From: Muribaculaceae bacterium
Lineage (GTDB): Bacteria > Bacteroidota > Bacteroidia > Bacteroidales > Muribaculaceae
DNA length: 64,000 nucleotides
NCBI GenBank assembly: GCA_022509165.1
Contig: JAFLTT010000006.1
Span: 118,919-182,918, forward strand
Direction of reading: 5' to 3'
The translations under genes and the position numbers were made by a program. The notes beneath the pieces were generated by a model that saw nothing but the letters and a program-made list of their open reading frames with translations, had not been told where the DNA came from and made no database searches. Positions 1 to 8,276 of this stretch are shown in pieces (within the stretch, counting starts at the first letter, position 1; each line of letters starts with the position of its first letter).

Positions 1-361
1 CAAGGGAGCAAGATTCCTTACCCTCTTCTTCCACCATGTCATACAATTCCTTCATCACCTCTTCCGGAGCCTCTTCCTTAAGACGTACCAAAGAACGAGC
101 AAGGATATTGCCCATCACCATTGAGGTGGTGATATGGAAGTTAGATACCAGATTATCCCAGGTAGCCTTTGGTGAGATGGAGGGATTTCCTGAAAAATAA
201 TATGCATGCGAGAATTCCACCATGGGGCCGTCTGTGTCTATTGTCACAGCGGCTATCCTGTCGATGGCATCCAAGTTGGCAAGCGCCACCATCATACCGG
301 CTAACCCGTAAGCCCGGTCATCTTCATTCATATAGGATAAGGAAAATTTCTGCTTACTCAT
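1..361 (-). CDS. Partial conserved hypothetical protein (N-terminal part)
   Basis: Reading leftwards from the ATG at 361 there are 120 open codons to the window edge, so the C-terminus lies outside. The protein starts MSKQKFSLSYMNEDDRAYG, has no signal peptide or membrane segment, and contains the stretch AVTIDTDGPMVEFSHAYYF near residue 40. The visible end is acidic, with several Glu residues around residues 100-115. The frame is coding-like, with codon usage similar to neighbouring genes and a short gap to the tRNA behind it. I do not recognise the family. It looks like a small cytosolic Bacteroidales protein, and no function can be assigned. Confidence 0.6.
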   Translation of the reverse strand, partial: MSKQKFSLSYMNEDDRAYGLAGMMVALANLDAIDRIAAVTIDTDGPMVEFSHAYYFSGNPSISPKATWDNLVSNFHITTSMVMGNILARSLVRLKEEAPEEVMKELYDMVEEEGKESCSL

Positions 362-424
362 GGTCTATAATATATAATAGGCCGGCACTTTCTATAAGCC
401 GCCGGCCTTTGGGAATAATTTGTC

Positions 425-499
425 TGGTAGTCCATAGCAGAGTCGAACTGCTCTTTAGAGAATGAAAATCTCTCGTCCTAACCGATAGACGAATGGACC
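425..499 (-). tRNA. tRNA-Glu (UUC), CCA encoded
   Basis: The minus strand folds as a full cloverleaf. The acceptor stem is GGTCCAT paired with ATGGACT (first pair G-U), the anticodon stem is AGAGA/TCTCT around loop TTTTCAT (anticodon TTC), and the T arm is AGCAG/CTGCT. The discriminator A is followed by an encoded CCA. The body is identical to the second tRNA-Glu at 932-1003 except in the acceptor stem. It lies just downstream of rpsT and is probably co-transcribed with it. Confidence 0.95.
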
Positions 500-581
500 A
501 TGTTTTTTATTTCAGGGTAATGTCTGAAGCCTTAAAGAAAGCAATGCTCAAGCTTTAATTGGCTTTCAAAACCCCTCCTTT

Positions 582-836
582 TCAGGCAAGTTTGTTGATA
601 TAATGCTCAAGACCGCTGCAAAGGTTGGCTGCCTTATTCTTGGAGATAATGTTTTTGCGGCCGAGACGCTGCAGAAGAGCACTAACCTTGTTGTAGGCTT
701 CCTGGGCTTCTTTCTTATCGGTCATCTTGCGGATTTTCCTCACTGCGTTGCGTGCTGTCTTTGCCCAATAACGGTTCTCAAGTTTCCTCTTTTCTGCCTG
801 ACGGATTCTCTTGAGTGATGATTTATGATTTGCCAT
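582..836 (-). CDS. rpsT: 30S ribosomal protein S20
   Basis: This 84-residue basic protein begins MANHKSSLKRIRQ, the classic S20 N-terminus, and is rich in Lys and Arg. S20 binds 16S rRNA early in assembly of the small subunit. The frame stays open 20 codons upstream to an ATG at 896, but that extension (MRCRQKAET...) is not part of S20, and the ATG at 836 matches the family start. The gene sits between two tRNA-Glu genes on the same strand. A single promoter upstream of the distal tRNA probably drives all three, so S20 and tRNA-Glu supply would be coupled. Confidence 0.97.
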   Translation of the reverse strand: MANHKSSLKRIRQAEKRKLENRYWAKTARNAVRKIRKMTDKKEAQEAYNKVSALLQRLGRKNIISKNKAANLCSGLEHYINKLA

Positions 837-931
837 CTTATTTTTTTGTCTTAAATCTTCTTTTCTCTTTGTTTCAGCTTTCTGCCGACATCTCATCGCT
901 CACGCAACGTGCCGACTATCAACTGATTTTG

Positions 932-1003
932 TAGCCCATAGCAGAGTCGAACTGCTCTTTAGAGAATGAAAATCTCTCGTCCTAACCGATAGACGAATGG
1001 GCC
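932..1003 (-). tRNA. tRNA-Glu (UUC), no encoded CCA
   Basis: The cloverleaf has acceptor stem GGCCCAT/ATGGGCT, the anticodon loop with TTC, and the same D, anticodon and T arms as the copy at 425-499. The two acceptor stems differ at compensating positions (T-A in one, C-G in the other), so both are under selection to pair. After the discriminator A the sequence reads CAA, so the CCA end must be added by the CCA-adding enzyme. This is the first gene of the tRNA-Glu / rpsT / tRNA-Glu unit. Confidence 0.95.
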
Positions 1004-1023
1004 AACTGCTTTTAATTGCGGTG

Positions 1024-1055
1024 CAAAGGTAAGTGGAATTAATCAAATTTCCAAA
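1024..1055 (-). promoter_or_regulatory. Bacteroidetes promoter for tRNA-Glu/rpsT
   Basis: On the minus strand a TTTG (1052-1055) is followed by a 20-base spacer and TACCTTTG (1024-1031), matching the -33/-7 pattern TTTG...TAnnTTTG. It ends about 20 bases before the tRNA-Glu 5' end at 1003, as expected for a stable-RNA promoter. Confidence 0.75.
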
Positions 1056-1101
1056 TTTATCCCTCAAAAAGATAAATCACCGCCTTCCAGTCTTAGTTTT
1101 T

Positions 1102-1272
1102 CGTTATTCGTTCTTCGTGATTCGTTATCCGCAGGATAACACTAACCTGTGATTCGTTTATCGTGATACGTGGTTCGTTATCCGCAAGACATTAGTATTC
1201 CACTTATTGTTTATTGTTCAATACTTATTGTTTACTAACCCACTTATTGTTTACTGTTTATTGTTTATTGTT
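1102..1272. repeat. Degenerate 7-base tandem repeats downstream of ackA
   Basis: The stretch falls into 7-base blocks: first variants of CGTTATT / CGTGATT / CGTTATC, then CGCAGGA and TAACACT, then a run of TTATTGT blocks with occasional TCAATAC or TTACTAA. The order of block types matches the array at 2463-2615. The last blocks run into ackA and supply its stop codon. No gene is seen here. Confidence 0.8.
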
Positions 1273-2462
1273 TTAACCAATCCGGCTGTATCCTGGGCTA
1301 TCATCATCTCCTCGTCGGTAGGAATTACCACTACATGCACTTTTGAGTCCTTACCTGAGATTTCGATTTCTTCGCCTCTCACTTTATTGGCTTCGGCATC
1401 AAAGGTTACTCCCAGATAAGCAAGTTGTTTACAAATGGCTTCACGTGTGCGTACCTGATTTTCACCCACTCCACCTGTAAACACTATCACATCTACACCT
1501 CCAAGCACTGCCACATAGGCACCGATATATTTTATTATGCGATATTCATACATCTCCAGTGCCAGTTTGGCCTTGTCGTCGCCCGCTTCTATAGCAGCCT
1601 CTATATCACGCATGTCGCTCGATTTTTCTGATATTCCGAGCACTCCGCTTTCCTTATTAACAAGTTTGCTGAGACCGGCTGCATCCAAATGTTCACGCTC
1701 CATGAGATAGATAAGTGCTCCCGGATCTACATCTCCGGAACGGGTACCCATCATCAAACCTTCGGTAGGTGTCAGACCCATTGAGGTATCTACACTCACA
1801 CCGTCGCGGATAGCGGTTATACTTCCTCCATTACCGATATGGCATGTGATGATACGCTGTTTTTCATAAGGAAGTCCCAGGAATTCACAAGCTCTGCGTG
1901 ACACATAGCGATGACTCGTGCCATGGAAACCATATCTGCGTACTCCATATTTCTTATATAAATCGTATGGAAGTGCATACATATAAGCTTTAGGAGGCAT
2001 TGTCTGATGAAAAGCTGTATCGAATACTGCTACCTGAGGCACTCCGGGTATTAATGACTCTACAGCCTCTATACCGGTGACATTAGCCGGGTTGTGGAGC
2101 GGGGCCACACTGTAGGCCTCCTTCACTTTCTTGATTACATCCGGAGTTATTATTACAGATTCACTGAAGTCTTCCATGCCGTGCACCACACGGTGTCCCA
2201 CTGCTTCAATCTCATCCAGACTCTTCACCACACCGTTTTTGGGATCGGTGAGTAGGTCAAGTATATTTTTTACAGCCTCTTTGGCTGTAGGCATTGCTAC
2301 ATAGATTGTCTCTTTCTCCCCGTCAGGTTTCTTGAACTTAAGGAAAGAGTCGGGTAAACCTATTTTTTCAACTCCTCCTTCTGCCAAAACCTTCTTAGTT
2401 TCGGAGTTTATAAGTTTATATTTCACACTGCTGCTACCGCAGTTTAATACCAGTATTTTCAT
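1251..2462 (-). CDS. ackA: Acetate kinase
   Basis: Converts acetyl phosphate and ADP to acetate and ATP, the energy-yielding last step of acetate fermentation. The 403-residue protein has the family signatures: N-terminal phosphate-binding MKILVLNCGSSSVKYKL, GHRVVHG near residue 87, VFDTAFHQTMP near 145, HIGNGG near 209 and the GTRSGDVDPG loop near 240. Length is normal for the family. It lies downstream of pta on the same strand, with a repeat array between them. The last residues (TINNKQ) and the stop codon are read from TTATTGT repeat units, so the natural C-terminus has probably been altered slightly by the repeat. Confidence 0.97.
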   Translation of the reverse strand: MKILVLNCGSSSVKYKLINSETKKVLAEGGVEKIGLPDSFLKFKKPDGEKETIYVAMPTAKEAVKNILDLLTDPKNGVVKSLDEIEAVGHRVVHGMEDFSESVIITPDVIKKVKEAYSVAPLHNPANVTGIEAVESLIPGVPQVAVFDTAFHQTMPPKAYMYALPYDLYKKYGVRRYGFHGTSHRYVSRRACEFLGLPYEKQRIITCHIGNGGSITAIRDGVSVDTSMGLTPTEGLMMGTRSGDVDPGALIYLMEREHLDAAGLSKLVNKESGVLGISEKSSDMRDIEAAIEAGDDKAKLALEMYEYRIIKYIGAYVAVLGGVDVIVFTGGVGENQVRTREAICKQLAYLGVTFDAEANKVRGEEIEISGKDSKVHVVVIPTDEEMMIAQDTAGLVKTINNKQ

Positions 2463-2615
2463 CGTTAATCGTATATCGTTTTTCGTGATTCGTTTACCGT
2501 GATTCGTTTACCGCAGGATAATACTAAATCGGTTTTCGTTAATCGTAATTCGCGATTCGTTTACCGCAGGATAATACTAACTGACTTATTGTTTATTGTT
2601 TAATACTTATTGTTC
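2463..2615. repeat. Degenerate 7-base tandem repeats between pta and ackA
   Basis: Directly upstream of the ackA start the sequence splits into 7-base blocks: CGTTAAT, CGTATAT, CGTGATT, CGTTTAC, CGCAGGA, TAATACT, then a second similar cycle, then TTATTGT blocks. The block order CGTxxxx, CGCAGGA, TAAYACT, TTATTGT is shared with the array at 1102-1272. It separates ackA from pta and must be part of the pta-ackA transcript. Confidence 0.8.
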
Positions 2616-2653
2616 ATTGTGAATAAGGCAATAAATATTGCCTTATTCACAAT
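2616..2653. repeat. Perfect 17-bp inverted repeat at the pta stop codon
   Basis: Arms at 2616-2632 and 2637-2653 are exact reverse complements around a 4-base loop. The hairpin overlaps the pta TGA (2647-2649). No T-run follows on the minus strand, so it is not a standard terminator; it may slow transcription or protect the pta mRNA 3' end. Confidence 0.7.
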
Positions 2654-3660
2654 CCTTTATCTCCAATAGCCTGATTGCAGGTCACGATTATAGTGTTTAC
2701 TATATCATCTACTGTGGCACCTCTTGAGAGATCGTTGACAGGCGCTGCCAGACCCTGCAAGATGGGACCCACGGCCCCGGCACCGGCTAAACGTTGCACA
2801 AGTTTATAGGCAATATTGCCGGTTTCCAAAGATGGGAAGATTAAGGTATTGGCATGACCGGCAACCTCACTGTCTGGAGCCTTTAGCTTACCAACGCTTG
2901 GCACTATGGCTGCATCACTCTGCAATTCACCGTCAATCTTAAGCGAGGGGTCAAGTTTATGTGCAATTTCAGTAGCTTCTTTCACCTTGTCTACACGCGC
3001 ATGGCTTGCACTGCCTTTGGTTGAGAAACTGAGCAGAGCCACTACAGGATCAAGTCCGGCGATATCTTTGGTGGTTTTCGCTGTAGCTACCGCTATTTGT
3101 GCAAGTTCTTCTGCTGTAGGATCCGGTATCACTGCACAATCTGCAAACACGAGCATATGATGGTCGCCGAATCCGCAGTTCTCAGGCAGCAACATGATGA
3201 AAGCACCGCTCACTACATTGATTCCCGGTTTTGTCTTGAGCACCTGGAAGGCTGCCCTCAACACGCTTGATGTAGGACTCAACGCACCGGCCACCATAGC
3301 ATCAGCTTCTCCGTTTTTGATCAGCAGACAACCCAGATAAAGAGGATTCTTCACTGTGTAACGTGCATCCTGGAGAGTCACACCCTTGCTTTTTCTTAAT
3401 TCGGCGAATAACTGGGCGTATTTTTCTGTGCATGCATGATCATCGCAGTCAAGAAACTCTGCCTCTCCTATGCGTGACAGACCCAGTTTGGTGGCCTCGT
3501 CCAAAATTTCTTCCTTATTGCCGATAAAGATGATATGGGCTGCCTTCTTTTCAAGGATTCTTTCTGCAGCCTGGAGGGTACGAGGTTCTGTCGATTCCGG
3601 AAGCACTAACCTTTGTGGGTACTGCTGTGCTTTCTTGGTAAGCCTTTCAAATAGCGTCAT
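2647..3660 (-). CDS. pta: Phosphate acetyltransferase
   Basis: Moves the acetyl group from acetyl-CoA to phosphate, giving acetyl phosphate for AckA. The 337-residue protein is the short form without the N-terminal DRTGG/P-loop domains. It starts MTLFERLTKKAQ and has the conserved LVLPESTEPRTLQAA, LVFADCAVIPDPTAEELAQIA and the C-terminal block with LQGLAAPVNDLSRGATVDDI. It is the promoter-proximal gene of the pta-ackA unit. Its leader of about 240 bases holds a REP-like palindromic element (3707-3807). Confidence 0.96.
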   Translation of the reverse strand: MTLFERLTKKAQQYPQRLVLPESTEPRTLQAAERILEKKAAHIIFIGNKEEILDEATKLGLSRIGEAEFLDCDDHACTEKYAQLFAELRKSKGVTLQDARYTVKNPLYLGCLLIKNGEADAMVAGALSPTSSVLRAAFQVLKTKPGINVVSGAFIMLLPENCGFGDHHMLVFADCAVIPDPTAEELAQIAVATAKTTKDIAGLDPVVALLSFSTKGSASHARVDKVKEATEIAHKLDPSLKIDGELQSDAAIVPSVGKLKAPDSEVAGHANTLIFPSLETGNIAYKLVQRLAGAGAVGPILQGLAAPVNDLSRGATVDDIVNTIIVTCNQAIGDKGL

Positions 3661-3706
3661 GGTATTTATATTTTTATAATTTTACTTTTATGATTATCCT
3701 GAATAA

Positions 3707-3807
3707 TATCCCAAACGACGTATGTAGGGACGCAAGGTCATTGCGTCCGCTGGTAATCAACGAATTATCCCTCTTTTATTTCGGACGCACGAGCCGTGCG
3801 TCCCTAC
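3707..3807. repeat. REP-like palindromic element, full copy
   Basis: The element contains two nested palindromes: GGACGCAA/TTGCGTCC around 5 bases (3728-3748) and GGACGCACG/CGTGCGTCC around 3 bases (3783-3803). Its ends, GTAGGGACGCA (3724-3734) and TGCGTCCCTAC (3797-3807), are also exact reverse complements, so the whole unit can fold as one cruciform. The first 54 bases recur at 27441-27494 with four substitutions. It lies in the likely leader of pta. Confidence 0.8.
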
Positions 3808-3904
3808 GTTTGAGGGCAATTTATTAATGGGGATATTTATGAGTTTAATCAATTTTACTTTTATGTAATACGGGCATTAAAAATACTATCTATCTTTAAT
3901 ATTG

Positions 3905-3912
3905 CAAAAATA
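3905..3912 (-). promoter_or_regulatory. Candidate -7 box for pta-ackA
   Basis: Minus-strand TATTTTTG followed by C matches the TAnnTTTG box seen elsewhere here. No clear TTTG sits 19-21 bases upstream (CTTT is the nearest). The rest of the 3661-4089 gap holds only the palindromic element and the terminator at 4007-4030. Confidence 0.4.
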
Positions 3913-4006
3913 AGAAAAACAGACCTTAAGAAAGGTATATAACTGTTCGTTTTTCTTGTAGATTTATGTTAATTATAATTTTTGTAGACTTCTTTACAAA
4001 GAAATG

Positions 4007-4030
4007 AGGCGAGGCCGGATAGCCTCGCCT
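4007..4030 (-). terminator. Terminator of the GH13 gene
   Basis: AGGCGAGGC and GCCTCGCCT form a perfect 9-bp stem with a 6-base loop, 60 bases past the GH13 stop. On the minus strand it is followed by CATTTCTTTG, a moderately T-rich tail. Confidence 0.65.
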
Positions 4031-4089
4031 ATATTATCAATACATTCTACAGTATATATCAGATAATTGGATAGTGCTGATAAAACAAG

Positions 4090-6936
4090 TTATTTCACCA
4101 TCACCTTTACTGCATCTTTACCGCATCTCACTACATATAAACCTGCCGGTACGCTCACGCTACCGTTTTCCGGAGTTTTAGCCACCGCCTTACCGTCGAG
4201 AGAATATACTGTAGCTCCTCCGCGGGCATTGGTTACGATAATTTCACCATAAGCGCCCATCACAGTCAGGCCTTTCACCTCATCAGCGGTGATACCTTCC
4301 ACACCTGCTCCGTTAAGGTCGGAACTTCCGATCACTACGTAACAGTTTGCCGGAACGGTTACGGTACCTGCCTCTGCATCAAAGGTGGATACACTTGCAT
4401 AAGATTGTGAAAGAATCTTATAGGCTGAATTATTCTTATTTTTGAAACTGTAATTGATAGTAAGGCTTCCGGTAATATTCGGATTTATGAAAGTGAGAAG
4501 TTCCTGATTCTGATATGTTGAGAAAAGAGTGCGGCCATTTACCCAGTTGCCTGAGCCACAGTTAATCTGGAAGTTAGCATCATTTCCGAAGAACTGTGGA
4601 TTGCCGAAACGTATTTCGTTGAGTTCGGCATAATTCACATACAGACCTCTGTGGTTAGGTTCATTATACATGCTCCAGAGCACTTTCTTGGGATCCACAT
4701 TGTTTCCTCCATCAGGATTTTTAGCATTCTGAGCATCTCCAAGTTCACCAAACATCCAGATCATGTGCGAACCGGGGGTCATTATCATCTGGGCTGCTGC
4801 AGAGCCACACCTCTGCATGCTTACTTCTACATTACCCTTTACCCCGGCCGGTCCCCATGCATCCTGAGAATATGCAAGACGTTGTTCGTCATGGCTTTCA
4901 AGATATGAAACAGTACTCCATTCGGTCCTACCATCCTGCACAGCATACAGACGGTTCATGTTGATTTTATTAGGAGTGTTATATCCCATGGCAAACTCCC
5001 TGGCTGCTTCATTTACATTTGCCCAGTTGAGTTCTTTGGAGGCAGCCATATCATTTTCTTCCTGTGCGCCTGCAAGATTTTCATTTATACAGTAAGCGCC
5101 CGGTTTGGTAGCCTGAATCACACTTTGCAGATAGGCCATCTCCTTCACACGGCTGGAATTATATTTATTGGTATTGGCTTCACTATTGTTACCATATGAA
5201 TCATTTAGACCCAGACCCTTCACAAGGTCGAATCTGAAACCATCCACATTATATTCTGTCAGCCAGTATTCTATTACATCCTTCCATTGTTGCTGCACCA
5301 GAGGATAGCCCTGGTTCCAGTCGTTAAGCACACTGTAGGCATGAGGCGCATTCAGATTGTAGAACGGACTTGCTAAAGCACCGCCATACATCTGATACCA
5401 CGGGTGAAGACCATCACTCTGGTTAAACACCATGTCAAGCACTACTGCTATGCCGTTTTCGTGACAAAGATCTATAAACTCTTTATAATCATTTGGAGTA
5501 CCGTATGCTTTGTCGATTGCGAAATAGAAATTGGGATTATATCCCCATGAATTATTACCATTGAATTCACAAATGGGCAGGAGTTCTATCACATTCACTC
5601 CCAGAGTCTTCAGATAGTCAAATTTAGCTATTGCCTGTTGCACTGTCCCATTGGCGTCTGCCTTGCCCTCCGTACCGGTAAAGTCGCGAAGCAGTAATTC
5701 ATAAATCATCAGATTGTCCTTGTCCGGTATTACAAAATCCTTACATTTCCAATCGTAATCATTTATATTGCCTTGATACACTGCCACAGGCACTCCCTCA
5801 ATCACGTCAAATGGATAGTCGGGAAGGTTCGGATATACTCCGGTGATCAGATATTTGTCGTTCCAAGGGTCAAGCACAAGGCGTGCATAGGGATCGCTCG
5901 TCTTCACAGTCACCTTCTCAGATCCGCCCACGGTCTTCACGGTGCCTTGCACTATGAAGAAATAAATATACATTTCGGTTGGATCGGATATCTGGTCATT
6001 ACCCACAGTTGTCCAGAAATAACGCATGGGTGCGCTTTGATTGGTCACAGGATTGGTGGTATTATAATCGGTATAATACATCTGCTGTGCACCGGTTGTC
6101 TTATAATTGTTCCATGATCCCAGTAGCACCATATTCGACATTTCCGGGGCTGCCACGCAGAAAGTCACGCTTCCGTCGCTGTTGGTCACCGGTCCCATCA
6201 CCGGTACTCCACCGTTGCCCGGATAGGCTTTCTGGGTTGGAGCCGGAAGATAGGCATAATATTGGGTAGTAGAAACTGTTTCACCATTGGCTGTGGCAGA
6301 GGCTGTCACTTCATAGTCTCCCACATTGGCGAAGGTATAGGTTGCTGTGAGGGATTTCACATTCGCATTTGATGCTATTGATACACCGTTTATGCTGATC
6401 GACATATTACTGTTCATTGTGGAGGCAGCAGTGAAGGTCACAGCACCGGTAGTCTGGTCAACCAATCCACCTTCCAAAGTGGAACTCATGGCAATCTGAA
6501 GGCCAGAATCTACCACATCTACAAAGATATCACCATTTGAAGCGGTCTTACCCTCTTTTGATTTGTCGGCACTGCGGAATACAAATGCGAGTTTGGTGAT
6601 TTGTTGAGTCACCGGTACCCCATAATAAGTGTGAAGATCAGGAATATTCAGCACCCAGAGGTTCGGTCCCACATATTGCAATTCATATTTATCGGAATTA
6701 TCTCCCCAGTCCGGAGCATTTACCCAGTCTACTCCGCCTACTGTACATCCTGTATGGGCATATACTCTTGTGGAGGCGTTTACTCCCATTAGTCCTTTAT
6801 TACCCTGATCGGCATGGAAGTAAATCTTGATATTCTGCGCATCTTCCTGGAGCGGAGTCGGATCGGTTGTGACCTGAGCCCGTACGCCAAGTACACAGAA
6901 TAAGACTGATAAAGTCAGTAAGTAGAATTTTTTCAT
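4090..6936 (-). CDS. Secreted GH13 (pullulanase/alpha-amylase type) with T9SS tail
   Basis: Predicted alpha-glucan hydrolase, 948 residues. A signal peptide spans residues 1-20 (MKKFYLLTLSVLFCVLGVRA). It is followed by beta-rich N-terminal domains (about 25-230), an early-set/CBM48-like domain (about 245-360, VTFCVAAPEMSNMVLLGSW) and a GH13 barrel. The four GH13 regions are present: DMVFNQ (D501), GFRFDL (nucleophile D570), INENL (acid/base E619) and ESHDE (D683). The last ~75 residues form a type A T9SS sorting domain ending VKVMVK, so the enzyme should cross the outer membrane by T9SS and be released or anchored at the surface. The early-set domain before the barrel resembles pullulanases, but debranching activity is inference. 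It has its own terminator and no operon partners. Confidence 0.9.
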   Translation of the reverse strand: MKKFYLLTLSVLFCVLGVRAQVTTDPTPLQEDAQNIKIYFHADQGNKGLMGVNASTRVYAHTGCTVGGVDWVNAPDWGDNSDKYELQYVGPNLWVLNIPDLHTYYGVPVTQQITKLAFVFRSADKSKEGKTASNGDIFVDVVDSGLQIAMSSTLEGGLVDQTTGAVTFTAASTMNSNMSISINGVSIASNANVKSLTATYTFANVGDYEVTASATANGETVSTTQYYAYLPAPTQKAYPGNGGVPVMGPVTNSDGSVTFCVAAPEMSNMVLLGSWNNYKTTGAQQMYYTDYNTTNPVTNQSAPMRYFWTTVGNDQISDPTEMYIYFFIVQGTVKTVGGSEKVTVKTSDPYARLVLDPWNDKYLITGVYPNLPDYPFDVIEGVPVAVYQGNINDYDWKCKDFVIPDKDNLMIYELLLRDFTGTEGKADANGTVQQAIAKFDYLKTLGVNVIELLPICEFNGNNSWGYNPNFYFAIDKAYGTPNDYKEFIDLCHENGIAVVLDMVFNQSDGLHPWYQMYGGALASPFYNLNAPHAYSVLNDWNQGYPLVQQQWKDVIEYWLTEYNVDGFRFDLVKGLGLNDSYGNNSEANTNKYNSSRVKEMAYLQSVIQATKPGAYCINENLAGAQEENDMAASKELNWANVNEAAREFAMGYNTPNKINMNRLYAVQDGRTEWSTVSYLESHDEQRLAYSQDAWGPAGVKGNVEVSMQRCGSAAAQMIMTPGSHMIWMFGELGDAQNAKNPDGGNNVDPKKVLWSMYNEPNHRGLYVNYAELNEIRFGNPQFFGNDANFQINCGSGNWVNGRTLFSTYQNQELLTFINPNITGSLTINYSFKNKNNSAYKILSQSYASVSTFDAEAGTVTVPANCYVVIGSSDLNGAGVEGITADEVKGLTVMGAYGEIIVTNARGGATVYSLDGKAVAKTPENGSVSVPAGLYVVRCGKDAVKVMVK

Positions 6937-7026
6937 GTTATAAATTTTATGGTTAATTATTTTCTAAAAGTCAATATTCCTTATCAATTTCCTTCATTTT
7001 GATATGGATTATCTCGTAAAATTAAA

Positions 7027-7059
7027 GATTGCCTTCCGTTTATGCAACAGAAAGCAATC
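7027..7059 (-). terminator. Terminator of the DUF2027-Smr gene
   Basis: On the minus strand GATTGCTTTC and GGAAGGCAATC pair around a loop and are followed by TTTAATTTT. It lies about 40 bases past the stop at 7096. Confidence 0.6.
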
Positions 7060-7095
7060 ATTTTAACATTTCTCGTGTATAATCTCTGATACTCT

Positions 7096-8238
7096 TTAAT
7101 GAATCGTGACTAATGTAGCACCGAAACCATATTCCCGGAAAGAAGCATCCTGAAGTTCTACCTTTGGATATTCCTTCTTCAGCAAATCGATCACGGCCTT
7201 ACGGAGCACTCCCTCCCCTTTTCCATGTATAAACACTATCTTCTGGCCTATTCGCTTTGAATTGGCCTTCATGGTATCTCTTACCTCCTTAAGTTGCATC
7301 TCCAGCATATCTTTTGGTTCCATGCCTGTGAGTGTGTCGGTGAGTTCTCCGATATGTAGGTCTACTTCAATAAGGGGGAGTTTCTTGTAAGGATTTTTTG
7401 CATCATCTTTCTTCGATTTCCCATCTTTACTTTCCACCCGGTATTTGCTTTTCAATTCCTTGGCCAAGGTTTTTGCATCGGTATTCTTTACCCCCTCCTC
7501 AAATGTATCTGCAGTCAGTTCCAACTGTTCCACCGCATTTCCGGATGTCACAAGGGGGAATTCCAGTACCGGTGTGTCGAAATATTTGCTTTCACGGAAA
7601 CAATGTAACTTGTGGAACTTTGTAAGGTCCAATCTTCTTGTCATATTCAAAGGTGGAATCATAGAAAATGGCTTCTCTTTTTTATAAGCCACCCCTTGCA
7701 AAGCCACTCGTCCATAGTCGGGCAAATCTTCATGGGTGAGCACCACCAGGTCAATAAGTTCATTGGGATTTACTGTGCCTTGAAATATAAGTTCCCATCC
7801 CCTGTCTAAAGAACTTCTTTTTAGAAATATAAATTCTATGAAATAATTGGAGTCATTTACAAGCACGCCTGTAAACCTTGTATTCGCCAAATTCTTGATA
7901 TTTTCCGGCTCGAACGCAAGCATGAGAGTGGGGATATCTCCATGTTTGGTCTCTTCTATAGGTTCTTCCTTCTCCGGGACCACGGGTTGTAGTTGTTTCT
8001 CAGGTGCCGGATCCTCTTCCTTTCTTCCGGCGTCGAATGCTTTCTGGTCAAACATTATCTTGCTACCCTTCACGGCTGCTTCATGTCCGGCCGGCAATAC
8101 TACTACCACATCCTTTAGAAGTATCGGTGTTTCAAAACCATCTTCATCTTCCACGTATGCAGTCTTGCCATCTATCCTTGTAATTATGCCGCCCCCGATT
8201 GAATTGAGGAATCTTACCCTGTCGCCTGTCTTTGCCAT
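7096..8238 (-). CDS. DUF2027 and Smr domain protein
   Basis: A 380-residue cytosolic protein. The N-terminus (MAKTGDRVRFLNSIGGGIITR) is a small SH3/KOW-like barrel typical of DUF2027. A Glu/Pro-rich linker spans about 70-100, followed by a DUF2027 core (about 105-260). The C-terminal ~90 residues are a Smr domain with VDLHIGEL and the IHGKGEGVLR motif, as in MutS2. Smr domains bind or nick nucleic acid, and in MutS2/SMR proteins act in DNA repair or ribosome rescue. The combination is a Bacteroidetes family of unknown precise role. A TAACTTTG box at 8255-8262 could serve as its -7 element. Confidence 0.88.
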   Translation of the reverse strand: MAKTGDRVRFLNSIGGGIITRIDGKTAYVEDEDGFETPILLKDVVVVLPAGHEAAVKGSKIMFDQKAFDAGRKEEDPAPEKQLQPVVPEKEEPIEETKHGDIPTLMLAFEPENIKNLANTRFTGVLVNDSNYFIEFIFLKRSSLDRGWELIFQGTVNPNELIDLVVLTHEDLPDYGRVALQGVAYKKEKPFSMIPPLNMTRRLDLTKFHKLHCFRESKYFDTPVLEFPLVTSGNAVEQLELTADTFEEGVKNTDAKTLAKELKSKYRVESKDGKSKKDDAKNPYKKLPLIEVDLHIGELTDTLTGMEPKDMLEMQLKEVRDTMKANSKRIGQKIVFIHGKGEGVLRKAVIDLLKKEYPKVELQDASFREYGFGATLVTIH

Positions 8239-8276
8239 ATTTCTTATTTTATAACAAAGTTAATTAAATTACTTGA

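Noticed and set aside
837..896. 20-residue N-terminal extension of S20
   Set aside because: S20 proteins begin MANHKSS; the extension has no family support.
2616..2653. Rho-independent terminator of pta
   Set aside because: The hairpin is strong but no T-run follows on the minus strand, and ackA must be expressed from beyond it.
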